Source: SIG459 sp045538735 (GTDB taxonomy: Bacteria; Bacillota; Clostridia; Oscillospirales; Oscillospiraceae). Taken from it: a DNA stretch of 64,000 nt. Made by a program: the position numbers and the translations under genes. This document shows positions 31,867 through 40,841 of this stretch, one piece after another; within the stretch, counting starts at the first letter, position 1, and each line of letters opens with the position of its first letter. The notes beneath the pieces were generated by a model. That model did no database searches. It saw only the letters and a program-made list of their open reading frames with translations, and was not told the DNA's origin. The stretch lies in the NCBI GenBank assembly GCA_045538735.1, contig JAZSRY010000063.1, positions 1-64,000 on the forward strand, in the 5' to 3' direction.

Positions 31867-31924
31867 ACGGCTCTCCCAAGTAATATAATAAGTTTATTAT
31901 ATTACTTACTCCGATTCAATTCAA
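31861..31924. promoter_or_regulatory. Symmetric divergent promoter with 30 bp palindrome
   Basis: The plus strand has TTGCAT (31861-31866) and TATAAT (31884-31889), 17 bp apart. The minus strand has TTGAAT (31919-31924) and TATAAT (31896-31901), also 17 bp apart. Both -10 boxes lie in the arms of a 30 bp palindrome with 14 bp perfect arms and GT at the centre (AAGTAATATAATAA arm, 31878-31907). Each transcript would start inside or next to the other's -10 box. The palindrome may also be an operator. Confidence 0.75.
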
Positions 31925-31945
31925 GAAACAGAAAGTGTAAATACT

Positions 31946-33148
31946 GTGAAAACTAAAAAAAATCCCTGGTTGGTGTGCGTGGGCTGCACTCTCCTGCTTT
32001 TCTGCAACGTGGGTCTCACCACCAGTTCCTTTTCCGTCTATCAGCCCTATCTAATAGAGATTATCGGTCTCAGCAACACGCAGGCTTCCACGGTTATCAC
32101 CATACGAACCCTCTGCTCCATGCTTGCAATACCCTTTGTTCAAAAGTACATAAAGCTTTGCGGGCTGCGCAGAAGCCTTATTCTTATGAACATCCTCGCC
32201 GCCGTCAGCTTCTTCGGCTTCGGCTTTGCCAAGGACTTCGTAAGCTGCAGCATTGCCGCTTCCCTTCTGGGTCTTTGCTACGGTCTCGGCGGCACTGTCA
32301 GCGTTTCCATTGCGGTGAAGCGCAGCTTCACATCCCACCAGACCCTTGCTCTTGGAATATGCTCCGCAGGCACGGGACTTGCCACAATAGTCTGGCCTCC
32401 CATTGCCACCTTCTTTATCGCGAACTTCTCCCTGCGCGCCGCCCTCTGGTTTGAGGCGCTGTTCCTCCTTGCCGCCTCGGTCATCGCGCTTTGCCTTGTG
32501 GGACCTCAAATCAATGTTCGCCCCGCAGAGCTTAAGCAGTCCGACATAAACGCCCCCCGCTCGAAAAACGAAAAGAAGCGCTTTATCCTTGTGCTTTGTG
32601 CAGCCTTCCTCATAGGCGCAATGGGCAACACCGGTTGGAACCACCTAAGCGTGCTTTATTCCACAGAGGGCGCCGACCTTCGCACCGTGTCCCGCCTCAT
32701 CTCTCTCGTAGGTCTTGCCCTCACCATGGGCAAGGTGCTTTTCGGAGAAATTGCCGACCGCATGGGCGGCAGGCGCACCGCCTTTTTCTTCTGCTCCATT
32801 CTCATTCTGGGCGAGCTGCTGGCCTGCTTTGCCGCGAAGCTCTCCATGCCTATTGCCTGCGCATCTATGCTGTTTATGGGTATGGGACTGCCCATATCCA
32901 CCGTTGGCTTTTCCAGTATGGCTGCCGACCTTTCCACACCCGGACACTATCCCTCCTCCCTCAGCAGCTTCCAGCTGAGCTACATGGTGGGATCCTTCGT
33001 TACGGGACCACTACCCGGTATTATAGCAGACCGCAGCGGAAGCTATGTCCCCACCTACTACGCTCTTTCCGTTTTTGCCGCACTCACTCTTATACTTATA
33101 ATCTGCGCCTACAATGTGGGAAGAAAGGACAAGAATAAAGATGCATGA
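31946..33148 (+). CDS. MFS transporter
   Basis: A 400 aa major facilitator family carrier with about 12 hydrophobic segments. The loop motif GEIADRMGGRRTAF between the central helices is the MFS signature. The start codon is GTG at 31946 with only a weak site. It shares a promoter region with the divergent glycosylase gene and its last 8 nt overlap the ProX gene. Relatives include oxalate/formate-type antiporters, but the substrate cannot be told. Confidence 0.88.
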   Translation: MKTKKNPWLVCVGCTLLLFCNVGLTTSSFSVYQPYLIEIIGLSNTQASTVITIRTLCSMLAIPFVQKYIKLCGLRRSLILMNILAAVSFFGFGFAKDFVSCSIAASLLGLCYGLGGTVSVSIAVKRSFTSHQTLALGICSAGTGLATIVWPPIATFFIANFSLRAALWFEALFLLAASVIALCLVGPQINVRPAELKQSDINAPRSKNEKKRFILVLCAAFLIGAMGNTGWNHLSVLYSTEGADLRTVSRLISLVGLALTMGKVLFGEIADRMGGRRTAFFFCSILILGELLACFAAKLSMPIACASMLFMGMGLPISTVGFSSMAADLSTPGHYPSSLSSFQLSYMVGSFVTGPLPGIIADRSGSYVPTYYALSVFAALTLILIICAYNVGRKDKNKDA

Positions 33149-33695
33149 ATCAATTCTTTTCAACGGCCGACCCGAAAAGGGCAGCCGCACAGATGCCGAA
33201 GAGAGAAGCTATGACCTTCTCGACTCCCTTTCAATCCTCTACACCCGGGTTGACCACGACCTTGCCATGACTATGGAAGATCTCTCCGATGCCGAAGCTG
33301 TTTTGGGTTGCTCCATCGCAAAGAACCTTTTCCTTACAAACCGTCAGCAGACGGACTTTTACCTTTTGATAATGCCCGGCAGCAAGCCCTTCAAGACCAA
33401 ATACCTCTCCGCCCAGCTTGGCTGTTCCCGCCTCAGCTTTGCCTCGGAGGAGCATCTCACTTCCCTTTTGGGTGTTAAAAGCGGCTCCGCCAGCGTTCTC
33501 GCTCTTATGAACGATAAGGGCAGGCAGGTGCATCTTGTTTTTGACAAGGAGCTTTTGGCTGAACCTCAATTTGCCTGCCATCCTTGCATCAACACCTCCT
33601 CCATCGCCTTCGATACGGAGGATATGCTGAATAAACTTCTCCCCACTCTTGGCCATACATATACGACAGTGGAACTGCCATGGGAGTTTGAGTAA
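33141..33695 (+). CDS. Prolyl-tRNA editing protein ProX (YbaK domain)
   Basis: A 184 aa stand-alone YbaK/ProRS-editing domain, which hydrolyses mischarged tRNA-Pro (usually alanyl). The block SIAKNLFLTNRQQTDFYLLIMPG with the lysine used by this family, and the GVKSGSASVLALMND region, identify it. The ATG at 33141 overlaps the MFS gene by 8 nt. An in-frame codon at 33114 lies within the MFS gene and has no site. Confidence 0.9.
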   Translation: MHESILFNGRPEKGSRTDAEERSYDLLDSLSILYTRVDHDLAMTMEDLSDAEAVLGCSIAKNLFLTNRQQTDFYLLIMPGSKPFKTKYLSAQLGCSRLSFASEEHLTSLLGVKSGSASVLALMNDKGRQVHLVFDKELLAEPQFACHPCINTSSIAFDTEDMLNKLLPTLGHTYTTVELPWEFE

Positions 33696-33699
33696 AGCT

Positions 33700-34215
33700 A
33701 TGAAAAACCGATCTGTATTTAAGGGTATCGTAATATACCTTCTTCCGTTTTTACTTGTTTCTGCGCTATGTGGCTGCAGTAAGAAAGACCCAAACACTCC
33801 GCTGTGGGAATATACGGAGATATCGAAGGTAGAAATACTGATGTATTATACAAACGACGATCTTACCAACGAAAATAATACCGTTTTTCCCAAGGCAGTA
33901 ATTGTTGAAGATCCTGAAGATGTGGAGGCTTTGAAGGAAATTGCTGTTCGAGTGGTAAATGAGGGCACAAGCCAGACACTTCCCTTCTCAAGTCCAAAGT
34001 ACCGCACCATTTTTCACGGCAAAGACGGTACAGTTCAATACTATTTAGCAGGTCCGTGTACATTTGGTATTGACTTTATGATACCGGGCACTTACTACTT
34101 GCCTGCTGAAACAAACATAAATAATCTCCATAACGGTACTGCCAAAGACGCAAGTTTTTATCTTGAAATACAGGAAATATTCAATAAGTACGAAAGCTTT
34201 AAATATGAACCATAG
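33700..34215 (+). CDS. Small lipoprotein of unknown function, 171 aa
   Basis: MKN, a hydrophobic run and the lipobox ALCGC mark a lipoprotein; the mature part holds no motif I recognise. The ATG lies 4 bp after the ProX stop with GGGAGTTTGAG upstream, so it is likely the last gene of the MFS-ProX unit. Among the genes called here it is the only one that ends in TAG. Confidence 0.7.
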   Translation: MKNRSVFKGIVIYLLPFLLVSALCGCSKKDPNTPLWEYTEISKVEILMYYTNDDLTNENNTVFPKAVIVEDPEDVEALKEIAVRVVNEGTSQTLPFSSPKYRTIFHGKDGTVQYYLAGPCTFGIDFMIPGTYYLPAETNINNLHNGTAKDASFYLEIQEIFNKYESFKYEP

Positions 34216-34220
34216 ATTAT

Positions 34221-34257
34221 AAAAAAAGGACCGACAAATTTGTCGGTCCTTTTTTTG
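34221..34257. terminator. Bidirectional terminator between lipoprotein gene and rpsU
   Basis: A nearly perfect palindrome: AAAAAAAGGACCGACAAA followed by its complement, giving T-runs on both strands. It ends the plus-strand unit and rpsU. Confidence 0.93.
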
Positions 34258-34261
34258 AGCA

Positions 34262-34447
34262 TTAATAATAACGCTTGTTCTTGTTCTTACGAGCGGCTTC
34301 GCTCTTTTTGCGGCGCTTGACGCTGGGGCTCTGATAGAACTCCTTCTTGCGGAGATCGGCCATAACACCTGCCTTGGCGCAGCTGCGCTTAAATCTCTTC
34401 AGCGCGTTGTCCAGAGATTCGTTCTCCTTGACGTAGATTTCAGACAT
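34262..34447 (-). CDS. rpsU: 30S ribosomal protein S21
   Basis: A 61 aa S21 with the typical KENESLDNALKRFKRSCAKAGV opening half and a very basic tail (KRRKKSEAARKNKNKRYY). It helps mRNA binding at the 30S subunit. It is transcribed alone from a perfect-consensus promoter and ends at a strong terminator. Confidence 0.97.
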   Translation of the reverse strand: MSEIYVKENESLDNALKRFKRSCAKAGVMADLRKKEFYQSPSVKRRKKSEAARKNKNKRYY

Positions 34448-34515
34448 TTATTTCCCTCCCTCCAAATACGCCTTGCGGCGTTTCAAGGGCCATAAAATCA
34501 TGGCTTAACGGATTT

Positions 34516-34544
34516 ATTATAAAGGTTTTAATTCCGCTTGTCAA
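34516..34544 (-). promoter_or_regulatory. Consensus promoter of rpsU
   Basis: On the minus strand TTGACA (34539-34544) and TATAAT (34516-34521) have a 17 bp spacer, matching the sigma-A consensus at all 12 positions. It lies directly behind the leuS stop. Confidence 0.92.
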
Positions 34545-34547
34545 CAA

Positions 34548-37100
34548 TTACTTTTTAGGTTTGAGAATAAGATTGACAAGCTTGATATCGTCGCCCTTGC
34601 GGACAACAATGCTCTTGACAACTTCCATGCCTTCCATGAGCTTTGCGATCTTCTCGTTGGCATAGGCTATTGCGAGAACGGCATCGTTATCTGCATTGAC
34701 GGGAACGATAATTGTGCTCTTGAGCTTGCCGCCCACCTGAACTGCAATTTCCTTCTCGCTGTCCACGAGCTTGCTCTCGTCGAACTTAGGCCATGCGTGG
34801 AGGCAGCACTGTCCGCCGAAGCCCTGAATCTCCCAAAGCTCTTCGGCAATATGGGGAGCGAAGGGGCTGAGCATAAGGAGCATTGCCTTGATGTCGCCAC
34901 GGGTGGGAGCATTATCGCTGAACTGGTTCACCAGAGCCATCAGGGCGGCGATGGCGGTGTTGAACTTCATGTTCTCAATATCCTCGGTGACCTTCTTGAT
35001 GGTGCGGTGGATTTCCTTCTCGTTTGCCTTGGAATAGCCCTCGCCGCCTTCAAGACGGGTCTCGGCAAAGTTCCAGATGCGGTCGAGGAAACGCTTGCAG
35101 CCCTTGACGGCGCTCTCCTGCCAGGGAGCTGCCTTTTCAAAGTCGCCAAGGAACATGATATAGGTGCGGAGAGTATCGGCGCCGAAGGCCTTAACAACAT
35201 CATCGGGGTTGACAACATTGCCCAGGCTCTTGCTCATCTTGACTATGGGGTGAGATGCCATCTCGCCATACTTCTCAACGAGAGCCTTCTTTGCGGCCTT
35301 CTCGCTGCCGTGCTCGGCAACAAGAGCTGCCTGCTCCTCCTCGGGGAGGTTATCGAAGCAGCGGGGATTCATACCAAGAATCATACCGTGGCTGGTGCGC
35401 TTTGCATAGGGTTCGGCAGTGGGAACAACGCCGATATCATAGAGAACCTTATGCCAGAAGCGGGAATAAAGGAGATGGAGAGTGGTATGCTCCATACCGC
35501 CGTTATACCAGTCAACCTGATGCCAATACTTCATTGCCTCTTCGCCAACGAGAGCCTCATCATTATGAGGATCCATGTAGCGGAGGAAATACCAGCTGGA
35601 GCCTGCCCACTGGGGCATAGTGTCAGTCTCGCGCTTTGCGGGACCTCCGCACACGGGGCAGGTAGTGTTAACCCAATCGGTCATCTTGCTCAGGGGGCTT
35701 TCGCCGTCATCGGTGGGCTCATAGCTTTCAACCTGAGGCAGAGTGAGGGGCAGCTGCTCCTCGGGCAGGGGAACCCAGCCGCCGCAGTGCTCGCAATAAA
35801 CCAGAGGAATGGGCTCGCCCCAATAGCGCTGGCGGGAGAAGACCCAGTCACGGAGCTTATAGTTGACCTTCTCGTGGCCGATGCCCTTCTCTTCCAGATA
35901 CTTGATCATAGCGGGGATGGCATCCTTGACAGTGAGTCCGTTCAGGAAGCCGGAGTTGACCATTATGCCGCTTTCATCCTTGACGGTGTAAGCTTCCTTC
36001 TCAACATCGCCGCCTGCAACAACCTCGATGATCTCGCAGCCGAATTCCTTTGCGAAGTCCCAGTCGCGGTCATCATGACCGGGAACTGCCATAATTGCGC
36101 CGGTGCCGTAAGTGGCAAGGACATAGTCGGAGATGAAGATGGGAATTTCTTTGCCGTTAACGGGGTTAATGGCGGCAACACCGGAGAGCTTAACGCCGGT
36201 CTTTTCCTTTGCCATCTCGGTGCGCTCGAAGTCGGACTTGCGGGCAGCGGCAGCCTGATACTCGCGGACAGCGTCAAGATTAGTGAGCTGAGAAGCCCAC
36301 TTTTCTATGAGAGCGTGCTCGGGGCTCATAACCATATAGGTTGCGCCAAAGAGAGTGTCGGGGCGGGTGGTGAAGACGGTGACGGTGTCGCCGTTGGTGG
36401 TTGCGAAATCAAGCTCTGCACCGGTGGAACGTCCAATCCAGTTGCGCTGCTGGGTCTTGACGCGCTCGATGAAGTCCAGTTCATCCAGATCATCGATGAG
36501 GCGCTGGGCATACTCGGTGATCTTGAGCATCCACTGGCTCTTTTCCTTGCGGACAACGGGAGCACCGCAGCGCTCGCAAACACCGTTTACAACCTCTTCG
36601 TTGGCAAGAACGCACTTGCAGCTGGTGCACCAGTTAACGGGCATCTGGCTCTTATAGGCAAGTCCCTTCTTGAAAAGCTGGAGGAAAATCCACTGGGTCC
36701 ACTTGAAGTAAGCGGGGTCAGTGGTATCCACGCAACGGTCCCAGTCAAAGCTGAAGCCCAGCATCTGGAGCTGCTTTGTGAAGTTTGCAATGTTATCACG
36801 GGTTACATCTGCGGGATGGAGATGGTTCTTTATGGCATAGTTCTCGGTGGGCAGACCGAAAGCATCATAGCCGATGGGGAAAAGAACATTGTAGCCATCC
36901 ATACGGCGCTTTCTGGAAACAATGTCCATAGCGGTATAGGGACGGGGATGGCCAACATGGAGGCCTGCAGCAGAAGGATAAGGGAACTCAACGAGGGCAT
37001 AGAACTTGGGCTTATCGCTGCCGGTTACGGCTGCATAGCTCTTGTTTTCCAGCCAATACTTCTGCCATTTTTTCTCGATTGCGGTAAAATCGTACTTCAT
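34548..37100 (-). CDS. leuS: Leucyl-tRNA synthetase
   Basis: An 850 aa class I synthetase that charges tRNA-Leu. The HIGH-type motif is in AAGLHVGHPRPYTAMD (about 45-60), the editing domain is in the middle, the KMSKS motif is in IVKMSKSLGNVVNPDD and a C-terminal anticodon-binding domain follows. A zinc-type cluster (CTSCK...CERCG) lies near 165-185. No T-box is present; it lies 48 bp after rsfS. Confidence 0.97.
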   Translation of the reverse strand: MKYDFTAIEKKWQKYWLENKSYAAVTGSDKPKFYALVEFPYPSAAGLHVGHPRPYTAMDIVSRKRRMDGYNVLFPIGYDAFGLPTENYAIKNHLHPADVTRDNIANFTKQLQMLGFSFDWDRCVDTTDPAYFKWTQWIFLQLFKKGLAYKSQMPVNWCTSCKCVLANEEVVNGVCERCGAPVVRKEKSQWMLKITEYAQRLIDDLDELDFIERVKTQQRNWIGRSTGAELDFATTNGDTVTVFTTRPDTLFGATYMVMSPEHALIEKWASQLTNLDAVREYQAAAARKSDFERTEMAKEKTGVKLSGVAAINPVNGKEIPIFISDYVLATYGTGAIMAVPGHDDRDWDFAKEFGCEIIEVVAGGDVEKEAYTVKDESGIMVNSGFLNGLTVKDAIPAMIKYLEEKGIGHEKVNYKLRDWVFSRQRYWGEPIPLVYCEHCGGWVPLPEEQLPLTLPQVESYEPTDDGESPLSKMTDWVNTTCPVCGGPAKRETDTMPQWAGSSWYFLRYMDPHNDEALVGEEAMKYWHQVDWYNGGMEHTTLHLLYSRFWHKVLYDIGVVPTAEPYAKRTSHGMILGMNPRCFDNLPEEEQAALVAEHGSEKAAKKALVEKYGEMASHPIVKMSKSLGNVVNPDDVVKAFGADTLRTYIMFLGDFEKAAPWQESAVKGCKRFLDRIWNFAETRLEGGEGYSKANEKEIHRTIKKVTEDIENMKFNTAIAALMALVNQFSDNAPTRGDIKAMLLMLSPFAPHIAEELWEIQGFGGQCCLHAWPKFDESKLVDSEKEIAVQVGGKLKSTIIVPVNADNDAVLAIAYANEKIAKLMEGMEVVKSIVVRKGDDIKLVNLILKPKK

Positions 37101-37148
37101 GTCACGTCTTCTTTCTTTATGGATATCCGTTTACGCGGAAAAATTTAC

Positions 37149-37511
37149 TCAGTTGGGGGTTACGATAGAGGAAATATCGATTTCCTCAGCGTTGGACCAA
37201 AGGCGCTCAAGGTTATAGAACTGTCTGGCCTCATCCATGAAGATATGGACAACAACGCAGCCGAAGTCTATAAGCACCCAGCCGCCGGAGCGGTAGCCTT
37301 CACGGTGGAGAGGAGGCTCTCCCTTTGCCTCCAGAACTGCCTCGACCTCATCGGCCATAGTCTTGATCTGGGTGGTGGAGTTTGCGGTGCAGATAACAAA
37401 GTAGTCTGCAAGAACGGTGACATCGGTGGTGCGCAGAAGCTTGATATCCCCTGCCTTCTTTCCGTCAAGGGTGGTAACGATGGTTTCAGCTATCTCTTTG
37501 GGTGTCATCAT
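37149..37511 (-). CDS. rsfS: Ribosomal silencing factor RsfS
   Basis: A 120 aa RsfS, which binds L14 and blocks subunit joining in poor growth. The blocks TDVTVLADYFVICTANSTTQIKTMADEVE and GWVLIDFGCVVVHIFMDEARQFYNLERLW are diagnostic. The start is taken as the ATG at 37511; a GTG at 37520 is possible. The order nadD-yqeK, LCP, rsfS, leuS is often seen in Clostridia. Confidence 0.95.
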   Translation of the reverse strand: MMTPKEIAETIVTTLDGKKAGDIKLLRTTDVTVLADYFVICTANSTTQIKTMADEVEAVLEAKGEPPLHREGYRSGGWVLIDFGCVVVHIFMDEARQFYNLERLWSNAEEIDISSIVTPN

Positions 37512-37538
37512 ATTTATCACTATCCTTAAAAAATTTTA

Positions 37539-38789
37539 TCAATAGAATGAATTATAATCTATAATCTCGCCATAGGTTGACATAACGCTTTTTTCTTCAG
37601 GGTCAAACATAAGTATATCCAGATTATGCAAGTGGATTTCCTCATCATAGGGATTGAGGTACTCGTTTACCATCTCTGCCCACTCAACGGCGGATATTTC
37701 ATAATAAGTTGTGTTTCTTATGCGCACATTGGCGCCCGGCATGGTGGCGAAGCGAATATTGCTGCCGTCAGCTTCATAAAGAATATCCGCAAAGCTTCTC
37801 AACAAAGTCTCGTCAATATTGCCTTCGGAATTTTCGGCAAGGACTTTTATGACGTCGTCAATATTGGGTCCCTCGCTGCCGGATATGTACATGGCGAGGA
37901 GTTCCATTATAAAGTCCTGCACGGTTTTGATCCTTCCCAACTCACCGTCGGGGTAACCGCCGCCATTATCTCCGAAGCAGAATTTCAGCATCATCTGTGC
38001 TTTTGCTCCGTTCAGCCACTGCAAGCCTGAGCTGAGGCTCACATTTTCGGACACGCTGACCATATTTCTGGGTACGGTATAATAAAGTCCGCCAATGGCA
38101 TCAACGATATCCGCAACCGTGTCCGCCTCTATGAGAGCATAGTAGTCAATTGAAAAGCCCAGAATGCTGCTCAGTTCATTGAGAAAACGCTGAACATCAC
38201 CGTTTTCACGCTGCATTACGGTACTGATTCGCTTCAAATCCCAGCTTACATTCACAAGGGTGTCTCGGGGGATATTGACAAGATCCAGCTTATTTGCAGC
38301 TACGTCTATTCTTCCCAGAATAACGGTATCCACACTGACTCCCTTGTTATCATAAACGGCAAAAAGGAAGTTGCGGTAATTGCTGTTTTTAAGCTGCTCC
38401 ACCTCGGTTTCGCCGTGGGGAACAGACAGCATATCCGTATCTTCAGGAGAGGATGGTATCAAAGGCAGCACCACATCGGGGGTGTTGCTGTCTTCATTTT
38501 TGCCCTCATTGTCGAAAAGGTTTTCCTCCTTGAGAACCGAATTATCGGCGTCCTCGCGGATTACATCCCACATTCTGCTGCCTACAGACACCAGAAGGAC
38601 TACAAAAAGCAATGCAGCCGCCGCATAAATGCTGATAAGCGCTGCCCGCTTTTTATCCGTCTTTATACGGACATATGAAGCCTTTATTCGGTTTTGAATC
38701 CGGGGAAGAACCTTTGTTTCATCCGAAGCCGCTCCGCCTTTTTCAGGGACGGCGCTTCGGGGGCTCTTCTTGCTGCCGAAAAGCTTCAT
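37539..38789 (-). CDS. LytR-CpsA-Psr family protein
   Basis: A 416 aa LCP protein, which transfers undecaprenyl-linked anionic glycopolymers onto peptidoglycan. It has a basic cytoplasmic start, one membrane segment at about 50-70, an acidic linker, and then the LCP domain from about 135 (NFLFAVYDNKGVSVDTVILGRIDVAANKLDLVNIPRDTLV, with the substrate-binding arginine). It lies between nadD-yqeK and rsfS. Confidence 0.85.
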   Translation of the reverse strand: MKLFGSKKSPRSAVPEKGGAASDETKVLPRIQNRIKASYVRIKTDKKRAALISIYAAAALLFVVLLVSVGSRMWDVIREDADNSVLKEENLFDNEGKNEDSNTPDVVLPLIPSSPEDTDMLSVPHGETEVEQLKNSNYRNFLFAVYDNKGVSVDTVILGRIDVAANKLDLVNIPRDTLVNVSWDLKRISTVMQRENGDVQRFLNELSSILGFSIDYYALIEADTVADIVDAIGGLYYTVPRNMVSVSENVSLSSGLQWLNGAKAQMMLKFCFGDNGGGYPDGELGRIKTVQDFIMELLAMYISGSEGPNIDDVIKVLAENSEGNIDETLLRSFADILYEADGSNIRFATMPGANVRIRNTTYYEISAVEWAEMVNEYLNPYDEEIHLHNLDILMFDPEEKSVMSTYGEIIDYNSFY

Positions 38790-38797
38790 GCTTATCT

Positions 38798-39952
38798 TTA
38801 CCTTTCGTACTGTTCAAGAGCCTCGATTGTGTTGGGATGAGGGGGAACACCATAGCGCGCCAAATCCGCAAGGCTCATCTCGTAGCCAAGCTTCATAGCC
38901 GCGTCAAGGTCGGTGTATGCCAGCTGACGGAGGGTCTCTACGCCCTCAAAATCCCTGGTAGGCTCTATATAATCGGCCATATAAATAATCTTCTCAAGAA
39001 TTGACATATGGGTTCTGCCAGTGGTATGCCATTTTATAGCCTCATAAACTTCATCGGAAACACCGAAGCTCTCTTTCGCAATGGCGGCTCCCGTTTTGGC
39101 ATGGAGCAGCTTTTCGCTTGCCGCCTCAAGGGCATCCGGTATGATACCATATTTTTCGCACAATATCAACTGTTCCCGAAGATTCAGTTTTTTCGTAATA
39201 TCATGGAGGATTGCTGCCTCAGCAGCTTCATCCGGGTCTGCGCCCCAATGCTTGGCAAGGCGGACAGCCTCTTCCTCGCAGCCCTTAACATGGGGTATGC
39301 GTTTTGTCTTGAGCATAGAATAGGCTTTTTCTCTCAGCCAGTTCCAGTTGGGCTTCGCCCCATAAAGTCTGCGGCTGATAATATACTCATAGACGCTGTT
39401 GGGAAGCATCTCTGCCCCTTCTCTTTCGGGGAGAAGCGATCTCACATCGCTGGAGGAAGCCACAACAGGTTTCAGTGCAACGATGGTGCTGCGGGTGCGG
39501 TAAGCTTTTGCGTATTCAAGAGCCTTGCTGCGGAGAGAATCCTTATCCTCGTCTCTGCGCACAACGCAGATATGGGCGCTTTTGAGTATGAAATCCGCAT
39601 CATACCAGCTTTCAAGGCTCATATACATATCCGTTCCCATGACAAGGATTATCTCCTCATTTGGGAAACGCTCCATAAGGGCCCGGAGGGTATCGGCAGT
39701 GTAGCTCTTGCCCTCCCGAAGGATTTCCATATCGCTGACAGTGACGGTCTCCCCCGCTCCGAAGGCACGGCGACAAAGCTCCATGCGCTCATCATTTCCG
39801 GGACTGCCTGCCGCCATATCCTTATGGGGGGCTACACCTGCGGGAATTATGAAGAAGCGCCGGGGCTTAAAATGCTTTATTACGGCCTCGGCCACATGGC
39901 AATGACCAATGTGGGGCGGGTTGAAACTTCCGCCATATACAGCAATACTCAT
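38798..39952 (-). CDS. nadD: NadD-YqeK fusion: nicotinate-nucleotide adenylyltransferase plus HD hydrolase
   Basis: A 384 aa two-domain protein. Residues 1-195 are NadD (GGSFNPPHIGHCHVAE nucleotidyltransferase motif), which makes deamido-NAD. From about 205 a YqeK-type HD domain follows (AAILHDITKKL with the HD pair, IKWHTTGRTHMSILEKIIYMADYIEP), a family that hydrolyses diadenosine tetraphosphate. In B. subtilis the two are separate adjacent genes; the fusion is known in some Clostridia. The start abuts the yhbY stop. Confidence 0.93.
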   Translation of the reverse strand: MSIAVYGGSFNPPHIGHCHVAEAVIKHFKPRRFFIIPAGVAPHKDMAAGSPGNDERMELCRRAFGAGETVTVSDMEILREGKSYTADTLRALMERFPNEEIILVMGTDMYMSLESWYDADFILKSAHICVVRRDEDKDSLRSKALEYAKAYRTRSTIVALKPVVASSSDVRSLLPEREGAEMLPNSVYEYIISRRLYGAKPNWNWLREKAYSMLKTKRIPHVKGCEEEAVRLAKHWGADPDEAAEAAILHDITKKLNLREQLILCEKYGIIPDALEAASEKLLHAKTGAAIAKESFGVSDEVYEAIKWHTTGRTHMSILEKIIYMADYIEPTRDFEGVETLRQLAYTDLDAAMKLGYEMSLADLARYGVPPHPNTIEALEQYER

Positions 39953-40258
39953 TTACTTTTTCTTGCTCTTGGGCAGCTCGATCTTGGGGTCGGTTTCGTT
40001 GCGCTTATAAAGCACAAACTTGCTGCCTATGGACTGAACGGACTGTGCCTTGCAGACCTCGGCAAGAGCCTCGCAGGCTTCGCGGGAGGAGAGCAGGCTG
40101 TTTTCTAGGACCTTGCCCTTTACAAGCTCTCTGGCTTTAAGGGCATCGCGTACCTGAGTGATAACATTTTCGGTGATTCCGCCCTTGCCGATGATGATAA
40201 TGGTATCTTCGGTCATGGCAAGAGAGCGGAGATATGCGCGCTGTTTACTTGTCAGCAT
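39953..40258 (-). CDS. yhbY: YhbY family RNA-binding protein
   Basis: A 101 aa CRM-domain protein that binds pre-50S particles. The opening LTSKQRAYLRSLAM, GKGGITENVITQVRDALKARELVK and the basic C-terminus are typical. Its ATG lies 14 nt inside the end of rdgB with GAGGGAATATT before it. Confidence 0.93.
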   Translation of the reverse strand: MLTSKQRAYLRSLAMTEDTIIIIGKGGITENVITQVRDALKARELVKGKVLENSLLSSREACEALAEVCKAQSVQSIGSKFVLYKRNETDPKIELPKSKKK

Positions 40259-40841
40259 AATATTCCCTCAATTTCTCTATAAATTCTCTGACTGCCTTTC
40301 CTCTGTGGGAAATGGCATTTTTTTCTTCATCTGTAAGCTGAGCCATGCTGCCCTCGGAGCATTCAGGTCCGAAAATGGGATCATAGCCGAAGCCATGCTC
40401 TCCAACGGGAGCATATAATATATTTCCGTGGCACTCCCCTCTTGTGCGGATAACATCTCCGTTGGGGAAGGTGCAGCAAACGGCAGAAACGAACTTGGCG
40501 CGGCGATCAGTTACGCCCTCCATTTTCTTCAGGAGGTACATATAGCGGTCTTCATCGCTGTCCTCGTGATTGCCCGTGTAGCGTGCGGAGTAAACTCCGG
40601 GCTCGCCGCCCAGATAATCCACCATAAGTCCGCTGTCATCTGCAACGGCAGGAAGTCCGCTGAGATCGGTGATTGCGCTGGCTTTCAGATAGGAGTTTTC
40701 TTCAAAGGTGGTGCCGGTTTCTTCAACCTCGATATCAAAGCCCGCCTCTCTCTGAGAGAGAACTTCGATTCCAAGCTCCGCCAGAAGTTCACGCATTTCG
40801 CGCAGCTTACCTTTGTTGTTGGAAGCAAGTATTATCTTCAT
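40245..40841 (-). CDS. rdgB: XTP/dITP diphosphatase (RdgB/HAM1)
   Basis: A 198 aa pyrophosphatase that removes non-canonical purine nucleotides (dITP, XTP). The opening KIILASNNKGKLREM, TGTTFEENSYLKA, VADDSGL and GFGYDPIF blocks are all present. Its ATG overlaps the ftsY stop by one base (TGATG). Confidence 0.96.
   Translation of the reverse strand: MKIILASNNKGKLREMRELLAELGIEVLSQREAGFDIEVEETGTTFEENSYLKASAITDLSGLPAVADDSGLMVDYLGGEPGVYSARYTGNHEDSDEDRYMYLLKKMEGVTDRRAKFVSAVCCTFPNGDVIRTRGECHGNILYAPVGEHGFGYDPIFGPECSEGSMAQLTDEEKNAISHRGKAVREFIEKLREYYADK

Noticed and set aside
37101..37148. T-box leader before leuS
   Set aside because: Only 48 bp separate rsfS and leuS, too short for a T-box.
34797..37529. 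910-codon open frame on the plus strand opposite leuS and rsfS
   Set aside because: It is antisense to two certain genes, has no ribosome site or recognisable domain, and its composition (many Leu, Gly, Ala, Asn) is what codon bias on the other strand produces.
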